Origin: Pezizomycotina sp. ARF18 | Taxonomy: Eukaryota > Ascomycota | Length of the DNA stretch: 64,000 nucleotides | Direction of reading: 5' to 3' | Assembly: GCA_002224055.1 (NCBI GenBank) | Contig: AZLU01000021.1 | Location: 62,001 to 126,000 of the forward strand | Shown: in pieces, positions 46,907-57,889 of the stretch | Layout: each line of letters begins with the position of its first letter | Position numbering within the stretch: position 1 is the stretch's first letter | Program-made: the position numbers and the translations under genes | Notes under the pieces: generated by a model | What the model saw: the letters and a program-made list of their open reading frames with translations, nothing else | Told to the model about the DNA's origin: nothing | Databases searched by the model: none

Positions 46907-48001
46907 GGACCGTGTAAGCTGCAGGATGGTTCTTTTGGTTCTGCTTGGTGGATCCTTCTCTTGGTGGGATTTATTGCTATTAGCTCTCTCATTTCTTTTT
47001 TTATAACAATTTGCATGCTTAAAATTTGGCGTCTTGGGTGTTTATTCGTGTGCTTATTTGCTTTGTCTTTAAAATATTCACAGGTGCGTATTTGCTCACA
47101 AACCTGGTGTAGTGTAAAATTGTTGTCATTGGTGTACGATAATTTCTGCAGCTCTCTCGATAGAATGATGGGTAGAGAGATGCTGGAGCATTGAAGGCCT
47201 TGCTCACTGTAATATTAGCATCGAGCTCGAGGTACTTTAGTTAATATAAAGAGAAGATGACTATAAATTATATCTTCTTGAAGCTTCAGGAACGTGGAGG
47301 AATTACTCAGCCGTGCGCAGATGGGGTAGTTCTCTTTAAGACCTGAACAGCGAATGTGGAGGCCTCTACTAAGCTGGGTCCTTAACACCGCCGGCAATTT
47401 CTAGGTATCTGAAGGTCAAGGGCCGATTGGGTGATAAACTTTGAGGGCTTGTCGGGAAGGCGCATCGTCTATCCGATGACAGCTTGTAATGAAGATGGCG
47501 ATGAGGATGAAGATACGGTCGCGGTGAAGGAGAAGTGAAACTTGATCAAGACTTGAAGGGCGATTAAATTTCATTTATGGTTGTTTCATTTCATTAAATT
47601 TTTTTTTAAGCAAGAACGCTATTAAATATTAAGTACAATGTACCAATAACATGGAGTTGAATATATTCACATATTAAAAAGAAAAGAAAAAAGCATTCCT
47701 GAACTGATAACTGATTACCATATAGCTTCACATCGTGATCTTAATTTATGCAATATCTCGAAAGTAAGTTTACATTTGTTTCATTTTACTTGGTGTTTTA
47801 TAGGGTATATTGGGGGTATCAGAGTCCTATCACAAGGCAGTAGCCCAATTATAGTCTAAGTAATAACAAAGTATAATATCTAAAGGAAGAGAAATAATAT
47901 CCATCAATCTGACATAAAAGAAACATGAGATTTAAGTAAAAAGAGAATTAAATAGGGAATACATAGGCCGCTCAAGTTAAGTTTTCAATCCTTCAGAAGA
48001 T
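46907..48001. other. AT-rich region between convergent genes
   Basis: 3' flanks of the 7TM gene (plus) and the Gln/Gly-repeat gene (minus). A 77-codon frame at 46961-47194 is AT-rich and not persuasive. Nothing else seen. Confidence 0.45.
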
Positions 48002-49991
48002 TTAGTAAGCGGCGTAGCAGGTGAACTTGGCATTGCAGGTCATCTGTCCACCGTAGGGAGAGGGAACCTGGGTCTGGGTCTGTCCATCCTGAGCCTTGTT
48101 GCAAACCATCTGGACCGTGGTACCGTCCGCGAGAGTAAGGGCTCCCTCACCGACCTCGTCCCCAGCTTTGCCGTCGGAGCCGGCGTTGCGAGCGAACAGG
48201 GCTTCGAAATTGCCGACGTAGGTAATCTGATCGTCGACCTGGTCGTTGAAGTCGATGGAGAAGGGAACAGCGTCGTCCAGTCCTTTACCTCACCCTGTTG
48301 CTGCTGAGCCTGCTGTTGCTGAGCCTGCGGTTGCTGCTGCTGGTCCTGTTGCTGCTGGTCCTGCTGTTGATTCTGCTGATATTGCTGACTGTCTTGACCC
48401 TGCTGGTATTGCTGACCATCTTGGCCTTGTTGATCCTGCTGTCCTTGCTGCCTTGCTGATCCTGTCCCTGCTGATCCTGTCCTTGTTGTCCTGTTGGCCC
48501 TGCTGGTATTGCTGACCATCTTGGCCTTGCTGTCCTTGCTGTCCCTGCTGCTGCTGTCCCTGCTGGCCCTGCTGCTGCTGTCCCTGCTGACCTTGCTGTT
48601 GCTGACCCTGCTGGCCCTGCTGTCCCTGCTGTTGCTGGCCTTGCTGGCCCTGCTGGCCCTGTTGTTGTCCTTGCTGGCCCTGCTGGCCCTGTTGATCCTG
48701 ACCCTGTTGTCCGTCCTGTCCCTGCTGATATTGGCGCCTTTGAAACCTCATGTTCCTCTATACTGCTGTCCTTGCTGATCCTGCTGCTGTTGATCCTGTT
48801 GCTGATCTTGGTCTTGCTGCCACTGCTGATCATATTGGCCTTGTTGATACTGCTGACCATCTTGGTCTTGCTGTCCCTGTTGTCCTTGCTGTCCTTGCTG
48901 ATCCTGTCCCTGTTGATCCTGTCCTTGCTGCCCCTGCTGTCCCTGTTGACCCTGTTGATATTGCTGACCATCTTGGCCTTGCTGTCCTTGCTGTCCTGCT
49001 GGCCCTGCTGTCCCTGCTGTTGCTGGCCTTGCTGGCCCTGCTGTTGCTGGCCTTGCTGGCCCTGTTGTTGTCCTTGCTGTCCCTGCTGTCCTGTTGGCCT
49101 TGCTGGCCCTGTTGTCCCTGCTGATATTGACCTTGCTGTCCCTGCTGCTGCTGACCTTGCTGGCCCTGCTGCTGCTGGCCCTGCTGGCCCTGCTGCTGCT
49201 GGCCTTGCTGTCCCTGCTGTTGCTGACCCTGCTGACCCTGCCCTTGCTGATCCTGTCCCTGCTGATCCTGTCCTTGCTGGCCCTGCCCTTGCTGATCCTG
49301 TCCCTGCTGATCCTGTCCTTGCTGGCCCTGCTGTTGCTGACCTTGCTGGCCCTGCTGTTGCTGGCCCTGCTGGCCCTGCTGGCCCTGCTGTCCTGCTGTT
49401 GCTGGCCTTGCTGGCCCTGTTGTTGCTGGCCTTGCTGGCCCTGTTGTTGTCCTTGCTGTCCCTGCTGTCCTGTTGGCCTTGCTGGCCCTGTTGTCCCTGC
49501 TGATATTGACCTTGCTGTCCCTGCTGCTGCTGACCTTGCTGGCCCTGTTGTTGCTGGCCTTGCTGGCCCTGTTGTTGTCCTTGCTGTCCCTGCTGTCCCT
49601 GTTGGCCTTGCTGGCCCTGTTGACCCTGCTGATATTGACCTTGCTGTCCTGCTGCTGCTGACCTTGCTGGCCCTGCTGTTGCTGGCCTTGCTGGCCCTGT
49701 TGGTATTGGCGCCTCTGGACCCTCTTGGCCTTCTTACCCGCTTTCCCTGCTGTTGCTGTTGGCCTTGCTGGTATTGCTTGGAGCCCTGAGAAGCAACAGC
49801 GCCCTCTCCGTCAGGCCTGCCCTTGGAGCCGCTGTAGATATCTTTGTAGAAGGCGCCGCCGGAGACTACCCTGCCGTCATCTCGCAGTCTCCGATGAAGA
49901 TGCCCATGGTGCTATTCTGAGCCCGGGGCACGGAGTACGCGCTGGCGGCGATAGCCGTAAGCGAGAGGACGGTAGCGGTGGTGAAATGCAT
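48002..49991 (-). CDS. Secreted four-cysteine protein with a giant Gln/Gly-repeat insert
   Basis: Unrecognised. The start at 49991 gives MHFTTATVLSLTAIAASAYS followed by VPRAQNSTMG, a clear signal peptide; an upstream in-frame ATG at 50150 would bury it, so I prefer the inner start. A short N-terminal part (IFIGDCEMTAGRVVSGGAFY) contains one cysteine. Then come about 490 residues of QGQQGQQQ-type repeats with occasional QDQQGQ and QYQQG units. The C-terminal part (NDQVDDQITYVGNFEALFAR, TLADGTTVQMVCNKAQDG, YGGQMTCNAKFTCYAAY) has three more cysteines. Four cysteines split around the repeat suggest one small disulfide-bonded domain interrupted by a Gln/Gly insert. The insert may make the protein adhesive, amyloid-like or wall-bound; that is inference. 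Frame slips occur within the repeats, but both ends read in the Gln frame. Confidence 0.65.
48290..49770 (-). repeat. Gln/Gly-coding repeat array with a 379-nt internal duplication
   Basis: The array is built from short CAG/CAA/GGC units. A block beginning near 49025 recurs offset by 379 nt (near 49404) with identical sequence over more than 100 nt; the best-defined start is the CTGTTGGCCTTGCTGG at 49091 and 49470. A third, diverged copy begins near 49598. The near identity points to recent unequal exchange, or to a collapsed or expanded assembly. Confidence 0.75.
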
Positions 49992-52614
49992 TTTTGAGCG
50001 ATCAATCGGGTCTTTGAATATGAAGTGAATAAGCTGAGGGTAATGACAGTAGTACGTATTGGTATCGAGAGATTGAGGGATTGTTGAATAGAAGCAGTGA
50101 ATGAATGCGCTGTGGGATGCTGAACTGAAAAAGCTCAGAGGAGAGGACACCGGTCTAGTATTATAAACTATTTTTGATTAAGAGATTGGGCCGTCATGCC
50201 AGCGTATACACGTATCTAATTGACTCTATAGTATTATTCACGATAAATCTCGAGATTATCAAAGACGCCGGGATACTACTGCGCTACTACTCGGTCTCTC
50301 GTACTGAGGAAGGTTAAGCTATCGGAGATCACCACGAATGCCGGCGGCGATATCAAAGCCAGAGCTATCGGAGATCATCACCAACCTCAACGATATCGAA
50401 ACCAGAGCTCTTCGTGTCACAAATCCAAAAGCGACAAGGAATCAAAAAAAATCAGCACATTTCTTACACGAGATGATATTCACGCCCGGGGACTGTTTCC
50501 CGATTAGCTTGAAGTCCATCACTCAGATGTTACTTCGAATCGAACTTGGACGTTCAAAGTGACACATCACTAAGCCTTGATTCGTTCGGTTGAATAGACC
50601 TGCAGTTTCTGGCTAAGAAACCCGTCTCCGCGCTTGTGCAGGGCTTAGCTACATTTTCTAGAAAAATCCGTAGAATATCAACGGCCAATCTCATACGCCA
50701 CCTTCCCCCCTAAACCCGGTTCAGAAACAAACGTACACTGGAAGCGGATAGCTGGGATCTGGGATATAGATCAATCCTCGTATAATTTTTCATCGTACTA
50801 GCGTTTGAAATACGTCAAAGGGGGATCGCTACCAAACAATCTCGATTTGACGTTCCACGAACTCCACAGCCACCCGCCAAGATCTCGTATAAGGGGAGCG
50901 CTGCGGTGCGCTGTTTCGCTTTCAACGGAAGCCTAGGATTAGGGTACTGGGCTGCTCTGTGGTTATTACCCTGGAATGAACTTATTCGCCTGATTGGAGA
51001 AATCTAGCCCGAAATGCCCCATGTATGAGAAATTTGAACATACAGCGACGTCAAAATTCTTTATCGATATATCTCTCAGCCGTGCTTCAAGTACTTCGAT
51101 AATTTCTGACGGCATGCATACCTTGACGTCGTCTTGAGGCAGCGGCATCACCGTCGTCGGGTTGAGTCAATAGAGTAATAGCACCGATGCCCGATGAAAT
51201 CATTGAGCAAGATTCCCTAGCTTGCGGAAAAATCTACGCCACGTCCGTATCCCTTCGGAGACACCAGGAAAACCTACTCCGTGGGATGTTCTAAGGTCCG
51301 CAGTAATACTCCCAGTCCGACTCATCGGAGATCTAACTTCGTTTTATGCCTGGCACTCAAACTGAATTCTATACTTTCCGCACCACGGTAATGATGTAAC
51401 TAAGGAACCTTATGAGGAAGCAGTTGCCTGGAGTGGACTTAGCCTTTTCCTCGTATATCCCGTTCAACGTATTTCACGATGCAGTGAGCAGCACTTTAGA
51501 GCAAATCTATATCGCATTCGCGCGCCCAATATATCAACTTAAAACCACATCAATGCTATATGCGCTTGTTTGAGACACGTGCATCGCATTTCTCTCGTTG
51601 ATTTTAGGCTTAAGCTCTCCCGCACCGAGAGACTGTGTCCACCGAGGAAATCGTTAAAAAAAAAAAAACCGGCCAGCTACTAACATAGCCGCTCAGGTGA
51701 AATATTAACTTAACGACGATCCAACGATATACGTCTCAGCACATGTCTCAATACTACTTCGCGCGGAGTTAAACAGGGTTTGTTGCTCTGGCTGGCTCTA
51801 TAAACTGCAATCCGTCCGTTCTTGCTTAGTCTCGCGCTTTACCTTCCTACATCCCTCCTACCCAGCCTCGCAGTCTTCCTTCCCGGCCCCCATGTTCTCC
51901 TAGGGGAACTATCCACGATACTATTAGTATGACTCGACGACCAATAACCCTCCAATAATTCTCTATCCGGGTGACATACAGGTCTCTCCTGGTGAATAGA
52001 CGCTAAGAATCACACCACCTGGCTCTAAGGGATAGTTCATCGGGGTATAGATGCATATGTAGCCTTTTCGAGCTCCTTGAACTTTATTCAAGAGATAGCT
52101 AATGAAGACAAGACAGTGAGCGCACACGGGAGCAGCAGCAGCCGGATTATGGCGCCTTGGGGTATACTCGACAATGAATTATCTTATCTCAAAGGTAAGG
52201 CCGGGAGGAACAGCATCCGTGAAGGGGGAATCAGTACGGGGAAACTCCGAGTCTCCCGATATTCCAAACAACGATGGTGTCGCGAACGATATGACTTGAG
52301 TACATGTGACTAAAACCGTTTATCTGATAGGTTCCATGATGCTTGAACTGTCCAGTAGCCTTGACAAGCATAGATTGAGATGACCATGAAAATTTAATAT
52401 AATCATATCAAAAATTGAACCAAGCTAGCTAGCATAATCGTGTGTGACGAATAGTCCGTATCTAGTAGGTTGTTTAAAGGCTCTTAACGCCATTAAAAAT
52501 TATGTCCAACTCGTCTGGAGCTAGTTGCAGAAACCGAAGGTCATAGTACAAGAGAACGTGAATAATTGTTTTGAGCTTCTATTTTCAAAAGCGTCATTGG
52601 AAGCACTGACTGCC
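49992..52614. other. Mostly gene-free region upstream of the Gln/Gly gene
   Basis: Near the left end, 50160-50168 reads TTATAAACT on the plus strand (AGTTTATAA on minus), a plausible TATA box about 170 nt before the Gln/Gly gene start. A diverged 45-nt tandem duplication (AGCTATCGGAGATCA at 50316 and 50362) and the gene-like relic at 51892-51999 lie further right. No other gene is supported; a 78-codon frame at 52077-52313 is weak. Confidence 0.4.
51892..51999 (+). pseudogene. Promoter-like stretch followed by a short coding relic
   Basis: A TATA-like CTATAAA at 51799 and a CT-rich leader precede an ATG at 51892. Downstream the frame reads protein-like residues (GNYPRYY, YDSTTNNPPIILYPGDIQ, VSPGE) but has two early TAG codons, each one C-to-T change from CAG. 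This could be a relic hit by RIP-type mutation, or chance. Confidence 0.25.
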
Positions 52615-53853
52615 TCACGTCTCCGGTTTCCGCCATTCCTCCATCTTCCTACTACGCTCATTCCACTTGAAAACAGGCCCCTCCCCGACATTATACCTGG
52701 ACCAATCCCTTGTCAGCGTACTCCATCTTCCGCCAACTCGACAACTGAAGTGAACTCACCTGTAATAGTTCCCGTCCCAGTTTTCTCCAGCGCCTCCAAC
52801 GTAATATTTATCCTCCCGCCACCGTGCCACGCGCCCGTAACGTTCGTCGAAGCTGCTCTCTTCGGTATCGAGTGCAGCCAGCGCGTCTGCGTCTTATTCT
52901 GCATCACGAGCAGGTCTCCGGACACTAGGGTAGCTTGATGTTGCAGTTCTGCTCGGACTTGTGTTTTAAGAGGAAGTCACGCGTACTACCTAGGGAGAGC
53001 GATCCGATGGTCGGGTCCGGCCCGAGGAAGCGCTCGTCGTCGGAGTGGAAGGAGATGCTGTCGGATGTATCTAGTGTAATTCAAAACAGAAGTTCGTTAG
53101 CCAAAGATATTTCGACAGCAACCACGGCTAGGCTAGTAGTGAATTGAAACACACCGGCGTAATAGTTCACTAATATAAAATTAAATGGCTTATCCTCCGA
53201 CCCCAAAGCGCGTTCCAACGCGGTCTTCATAGACAACAAGCACGATGGTATCGGCCGCGGTTGACATTTATACTGCCCCACCGGCACCGGCGCACGCGTC
53301 CTCGCATCGATAACCTCGCCGTATCGGCCTCAAACGCAGACGTCGCGTCGATACCAAAGACGGTAGTATACCTCGGCGTCTTAATCTTCGTCTCGAACGA
53401 GCCGCGCTTTATAGTGTACTCCACCCTGTAGAAGAACAGCTCCCGCCGTAGAAATAAGAATACCTCCTTCGCGACGTCGCGCGGAAGAAATGGTTGGAAG
53501 TAGAGCACGTCCAGGTCGGGTTTGTCGGTGAGGTGCTTTTGAGGCTTTTTAGAGGAGGTTATGTTCGCGAGGACGCCGTCGATGGAGATCGGGAAGCCGA
53601 AGACGGGCCACGGGTATGTTTCGTGGTTCGAGGGAGGGAGGTACGGATCCAGTGCGGTGCCGATGCCACTGATGTCTGCTTCAGGGGGTTGTAGGCTTGT
53701 AGCTCGAGCGGAGCTTGAATCGACGCTCAGGCGAGCCTTCTTTTCGACGGGGACGCTGCCGGTCGCTTGAGATCTAGAGAAGAGGCTGTCGATTGTTCGT
53801 TTGGACATGACGGGGAGGGAGATCGGCGAAGTAGTATAATGCGTAGCATCCAT
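52615..53853 (-). CDS. AlkB-type 2-oxoglutarate/Fe(II) dioxygenase (ALKBH2/3-like)
   Basis: Repairs alkylated DNA bases by oxidative demethylation. The N-terminus has MSKRTIDSLFSRSQA (from 53811), resembling a PCNA-binding PIP box, after a short leader from 53853. The family parts follow: LDVLYFQPFLPRDVAKEVF, RRELFFYRVEYTIKRG, PRYTTVFGID, then NFILVNYYA, split from DSISFHSDDERFLGPDPTIG by an intron at 53071-53154 with agreeing phase. The iron ligands are His and Asp in FHSDDE and His in WLHSIPKR, and the 2-oxoglutarate Arg sits in GRINIT. A GTGAGT donor at 52759 follows GNYYR (after a one-base loss), and the last exon YNVGEGPVFKWNERSRKMEE ends at 52615. Fungal homologues end with the same NYYR-YNVG junction, which supports the splice. 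All catalytic residues are present. Confidence 0.85.
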
Positions 53854-54357
53854 CCGGCTGTCTTGTTAGAGAGTGTGATGTTGACTTTTTGTTTCACTTG
53901 GAAAATACTTAAGTGAGCATTTAAATTGTCGTGATGTCGCCACTGGCCGCTTTTGGCGGCGCGTTCAAGTTTGCTGTTGGATAATTTACGTAATCCCGCA
54001 CGTTTTTTTTAAAAAAAAAACGAAAAAAAAAAAATAAAAAAATTAAAAAAATTAAAAAAAAAAATTTCAGTGGATATATATATCTTGCAAAAAAATTTTT
54101 TTACATTAAACCAATTTGAGATAACTTAAATCATAGACTTAATGAAGGAACGGTTGGGAAGAGAAAAAGAGCGAAGGATGGAGATTGTATGTTAGTAGTA
54201 GCTAGTAGATCCACGGTCAATCCGAGCTTAGGTGGGCGCACTGAGAAGGACCTTCGTAGACCCTCGCGCGTATGCTGCTGGCCAACGTCTGTGGAAAACT
54301 TTTACGCAGTTGTTAACGTCGGACTAGATCGCTATTGTCTTGTTTCTCGCCGCCGTA
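53854..54357. other. Short intergenic region with A/T homopolymers
   Basis: A 70-bp tract of T and A runs (54003-54066) lies between the AlkB start and the 3' end of the next gene. It resembles a nucleosome-depleted poly(dA:dT) element upstream of the AlkB gene (transcribed leftward). Confidence 0.5.
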
Positions 54358-55549
54358 TTAACCGTGGGAGAGTTGATCATAAAGCTTCTTCAAGTTTGCC
54401 GCTTCAAAAACTGCACGTGTTGTAGTTTCGCACGATACTGGACTCCAGCATGGCCCGCCGTGTGAGGCTCGAAGGCTCTGGCTTGCTGCTTTTTAATGGG
54501 TGTTGAGAGCGTCGCTCTTGGCCGATATGCCCTCGATACCTGCCTTACTCGCTTTTCTTTTAAAAATGCTGCCACCCGGCGGAGGAGAACGTTCATGACC
54601 TGGTTCGGCAGCTTGTGTGAATAGAGCTTCTCTGAGCTTCGCATCTTCAGATCCTGAGCTGCACTAGCCGCCCGGGGAGAGCCTCGTGCGACTCTGCATT
54701 TTCCTTGGCCATTTCTCCGGCAGCAATAATTTCTTTCGCGTATTACCTTAAAGCAGGCTTATTATTCTAGGTATTGGGATTCTCTCGATTAAACAACGAC
54801 GAACCATTCATCTATCAGTCTGCACAATAGTAGCTCTTCGGGATCTTCAGCCGGGACGACACTCGGAAGATCTTTCAAAAGTCTTCGTCCCTGAAGATCT
54901 CGATTAACCCCTGTGAAGCTGCTCATTACGTCAAGCGTAACTTCGGATCGCTTCAACTGTAAGCTCGAAATCAAGACTGGATTTAGTATCCACATGCAAA
55001 TTGCGTACCCGGTTTTCATCGCATCCGGATTCCTCGTCCAGTCGCCGTAGTAGCGCGTGTAGTAACTTGAAGCCAGCCGACGGAGTTCGAGGTAGCTCGT
55101 CCTGCAACTCTTGCTCGACTTCCGACTCGTAGACAATTCCGTTCAGAAACAGGCCCGCGAGGTCGCTCTAGATATCTCGGACGAAGATTTTTGCGTTTTT
55201 TCGCAACGAATTTCCTGGAACCTTCCTGCGAAGTCGGCTTTTTACACTGCGGGCTGCTATTGGGATCGTTTTCCGCCATGCGCTCTCGTATAGCGACAGA
55301 ATGTGCTTCCGGGCTGGAAGTGGGCCTAAACCTTTCCAAGTGCGTAATTAAGAGTGCTTTGGACGCGGTTAACGGTGTAGTTTGCGGGGTGGCCTCGGGT
55401 TTGGCGGTGCGATGCTCAGAATATTGGTTCCTCGTACGCGAGACTCGAGGCTGTTAGTCGGCGGCGAGGATTGGCGACTCCGATGGGAGGGGTTCTCTCG
55501 CCGGAGAGGAGGCTAGAGGAGAGTTTCGAGGTTCTTTTCCGCGATCCAT
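54358..55549 (-). CDS. Uncharacterised basic, helical protein
   Basis: I do not recognise this gene. It starts MDRGKEPRNSPLASSPAREP, and its first 150 residues are disordered and basic (EATPQTTPLTASKALLITH, SRKFVAKKRKNLRPRYLER). A helical middle follows (YLELRRLASSYYTRYYGDW, TLDVMSSFTGVNRDLQGRRL, EDPEELLLCRLIDEWFVV). A second exon after an intron near 54700-54780 has EDAKLREALFTQAAEPGHE, IFKRKASKAGIEGISAKSD and ends FEAANLKKLYDQLSHG at 54358. The nuclear-like basic tracts suggest a nuclear protein. At least four frame slips; the second exon could instead belong to another reading frame. Confidence 0.45.
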
Positions 55550-55671
55550 TTGAATTTTGCAAGGGGTACGTTTCGAGACCGCTCGATGTTAGCTACGTTC
55601 AAAAATTAGCGTGCGGGCCCTGCTGGGCGATTAGAGAATGATGAACGGGATAGAGATGATGGCGATTACTT

Positions 55672-55703
<32 letters not shown>
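55672..55703. repeat. (TAA)n microsatellite
   Basis: About ten tandem TAA triplets in the spacer between the unknown gene and the aminotransferase gene. The rest of 55550-56075 is AT-rich and gene-free. Confidence 0.95.
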
Positions 55704-56075
55704 CCTCAATTTGTGTATAATTATCGTGTTAATTGAAATCTGTATATCTTAATGGCGTATCAATTTCAGCATGCAATTGATAATTAATGAATAGATACAA
55801 TTCTACCGAATTCCTCCACAAAATGGATTTCTCGACTTTTCATCAAAAAACTACAAAGCAGGCTCGAAATCAAATCATTTACATTAATGAAAATTATTGA
55901 ATAATCCAGAGCAAAGCCAATCAACCAAGTATATACTCTTTGAAGCAAGCTGGGATCCCAAGCTTTTGCAGATAGCGGCCGCATTTATATTGTACCGTCG
56001 CGGTGCGCAAAAGATTTTCAAGCCAATGCCCACGGTGACACAAAATTATCTAGACTAGGAGGCTGGCCTGTTTTA

Positions 56076-57297
56076 TCACGCTCGATACCTATCGACCAAA
56101 GCAACCAGCCGCTTCGCTGCTTCAACGGCGGCGGCCCGATCCTGCGAAAAGTTCAATCGAACACTATTCTCGCAGTACGGACTGAATTCCGTACCCGGCG
56201 TTACCGTAACGCCGGCTTGTATACGCAGAATGCGCACGAAATCCTTGCCTGAAACTGAGAGGGCGGGTAGTTTGGGAAAGATATAACTACCAGCTTCAGT
56301 CGTCCTCACAGTGATACCCGGCGCTGCGCGGAACACCTCGAGCAACTCATCTCGAATAACCTGGTGATCGCGGACACGCTGCTCCATCCACCCTTCGGCT
56401 CGTTGAACCAAGTACGCAGGACCGCCTGGCTGTACCCGCCAGCGCGCAGCGACACGATCGCTTGTAGCTTCTCCATCCGTCCGATGATTGTTTTAGACCC
56501 GAACGCGACGCCCAGGCGGTACCCGCTCAGCGATTCCGTTTTCGACGGACCCATGATCGTCACGATATTTTCCGGTCCCACGTCCTGAGCGCGGAGGTGC
56601 GTATACTCCACGCCGGTGTACACAAGGCGGGAGTATAACTCGTCGACGATGACCGTCGCATCGTAACGGCGAGCGAGCGCTGCGACACTTTCGATCTCCT
56701 TCCGCGAGTAAACGGCTCCGGTCGGATTATTCGGGTTCGAAAAGAGAAAGACTTTCGCGCCGGATTTGAATGCGTCTTCTAGCTGACCGAGGTCTATACC
56801 AGACTTGCCTTGTTTTTCAGTGCTCACGTAATCCATCGCAATCGGCACCATCTCCCCCTCGCAGAATTCCACAAGCTTGCGGTTCGCGAAGTAATCCGGC
56901 TGCACCACGGCAACCTTATCGCCCTGCGCGACGTAGAAGCTACAGCTAGAAACAGCGCTCCCTGCGTTCCGGGTGTAATTATCATCCCGTCTCGCGCATC
57001 GACTGGTGCTCCAGTGAAGCTGGCTAAGCGAGGAGCGATTTCTTCTCTGATAGAAATATCTCCGCGATATTCGGTGTACGCTTGCTTGCCGCCGATCTCG
57101 ATGACGCCCGCGGTGAAGGTCTCGAAGGAGCCGGGCGTCGGCGTGAAAGCGTCGACGTCGCCATGCGAAAAGTCAACCGGGGTGCCAGGTAGCTTATCCC
57201 CGCGCAGAAGGGTTTCGATGTCGGAGGTCTGCTGCCGGACTTCCTGTCCCGGTGCCCCATCCGTCGATATCCGATCAAACTTCGCCTGAATCGTCAT
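56076..57297 (-). CDS. PLP-dependent aminotransferase, class I/II
   Basis: A fold-type I pyridoxal-phosphate enzyme that moves amino groups between an amino acid and a 2-oxo acid; the substrate is not clear. It starts MTIQAKFDRISTDGAPGQE, lacks a targeting peptide, and is about 406 residues, normal for the family. Motifs in order: KQAYTEYRGDISIREEIA, MIITPGTQGALFLAV, VVQPDYFANRKLVEF, FLFSNPNNPTGAVYSRKEI, VIVDELYSRLVYTG, and the PLP-lysine motif GPSKTESLSGYRLGVAFGS with Lys near residue 252. The C-terminal Arg that binds the carboxylate is in ENSVRLNFSQD. There is no intron, unlike most neighbours, and only about three frame slips (near 56940 and 56400). An intronless, compact enzyme of bacterial size is compatible with gene transfer but also with a normal intronless fungal gene. 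Confidence 0.85.
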
Positions 57298-57889
57298 TAT
57301 GAACCGCTAGAGTAAAATAAATAGTTCCGAGAATATAGCTTCTACGTATACGGCTGTACTGGTTCTTTAACAAAGTAATTAGCGAAAGCTCTCTTTTATG
57401 ATTGACAGCTCGGAGCTTTGAGATTTAATAGTCGTGGGTATAGTGTGGCTCGAACGAATACAAACCAACCAAATCCCGCGGGGTTCATCCGAAGACACGC
57501 TAAAAGATCCAACTTATCCAGCTGCAAGGTGCCGTCTTTCCTTGCCAGCGCTCCTTCACCTTACAGGAGAAGAGACCAACGAATTGCCGTTTGCGATTTA
57601 GAAATCATACAAACTGTTAAGAACCGGTGATTGACCCTACGGTGGGTTATAAGGCTACAAATAGGCGTATAATGTAGTATTATCCCGGGATCTATCGTTG
57701 GATAATCCGAGGTAGATGGAAGAGATGTTCGAAGATTGGGAGCTTCCGGTACTCCGTAACCCCCGCATAGAGATCGCTTCTACTATTATGGGGTTGCTCA
57801 ACATGGAACAAAAAAAAAAACCGTGAGCAGCCGCCAAATTTGGAATAGAAACCCCCCTCCTAAGTAAAGATATCCTCATCGTCCCCTCC

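Noticed and set aside
48494-49789. Long plus-strand Leu/Ala/Pro-rich frames opposite the Gln/Gly repeats
   Set aside because: They are the complement of CAG/GGC repeats. The minus strand has the signal peptide, the conserved-looking ends and the Gln frame on both sides.
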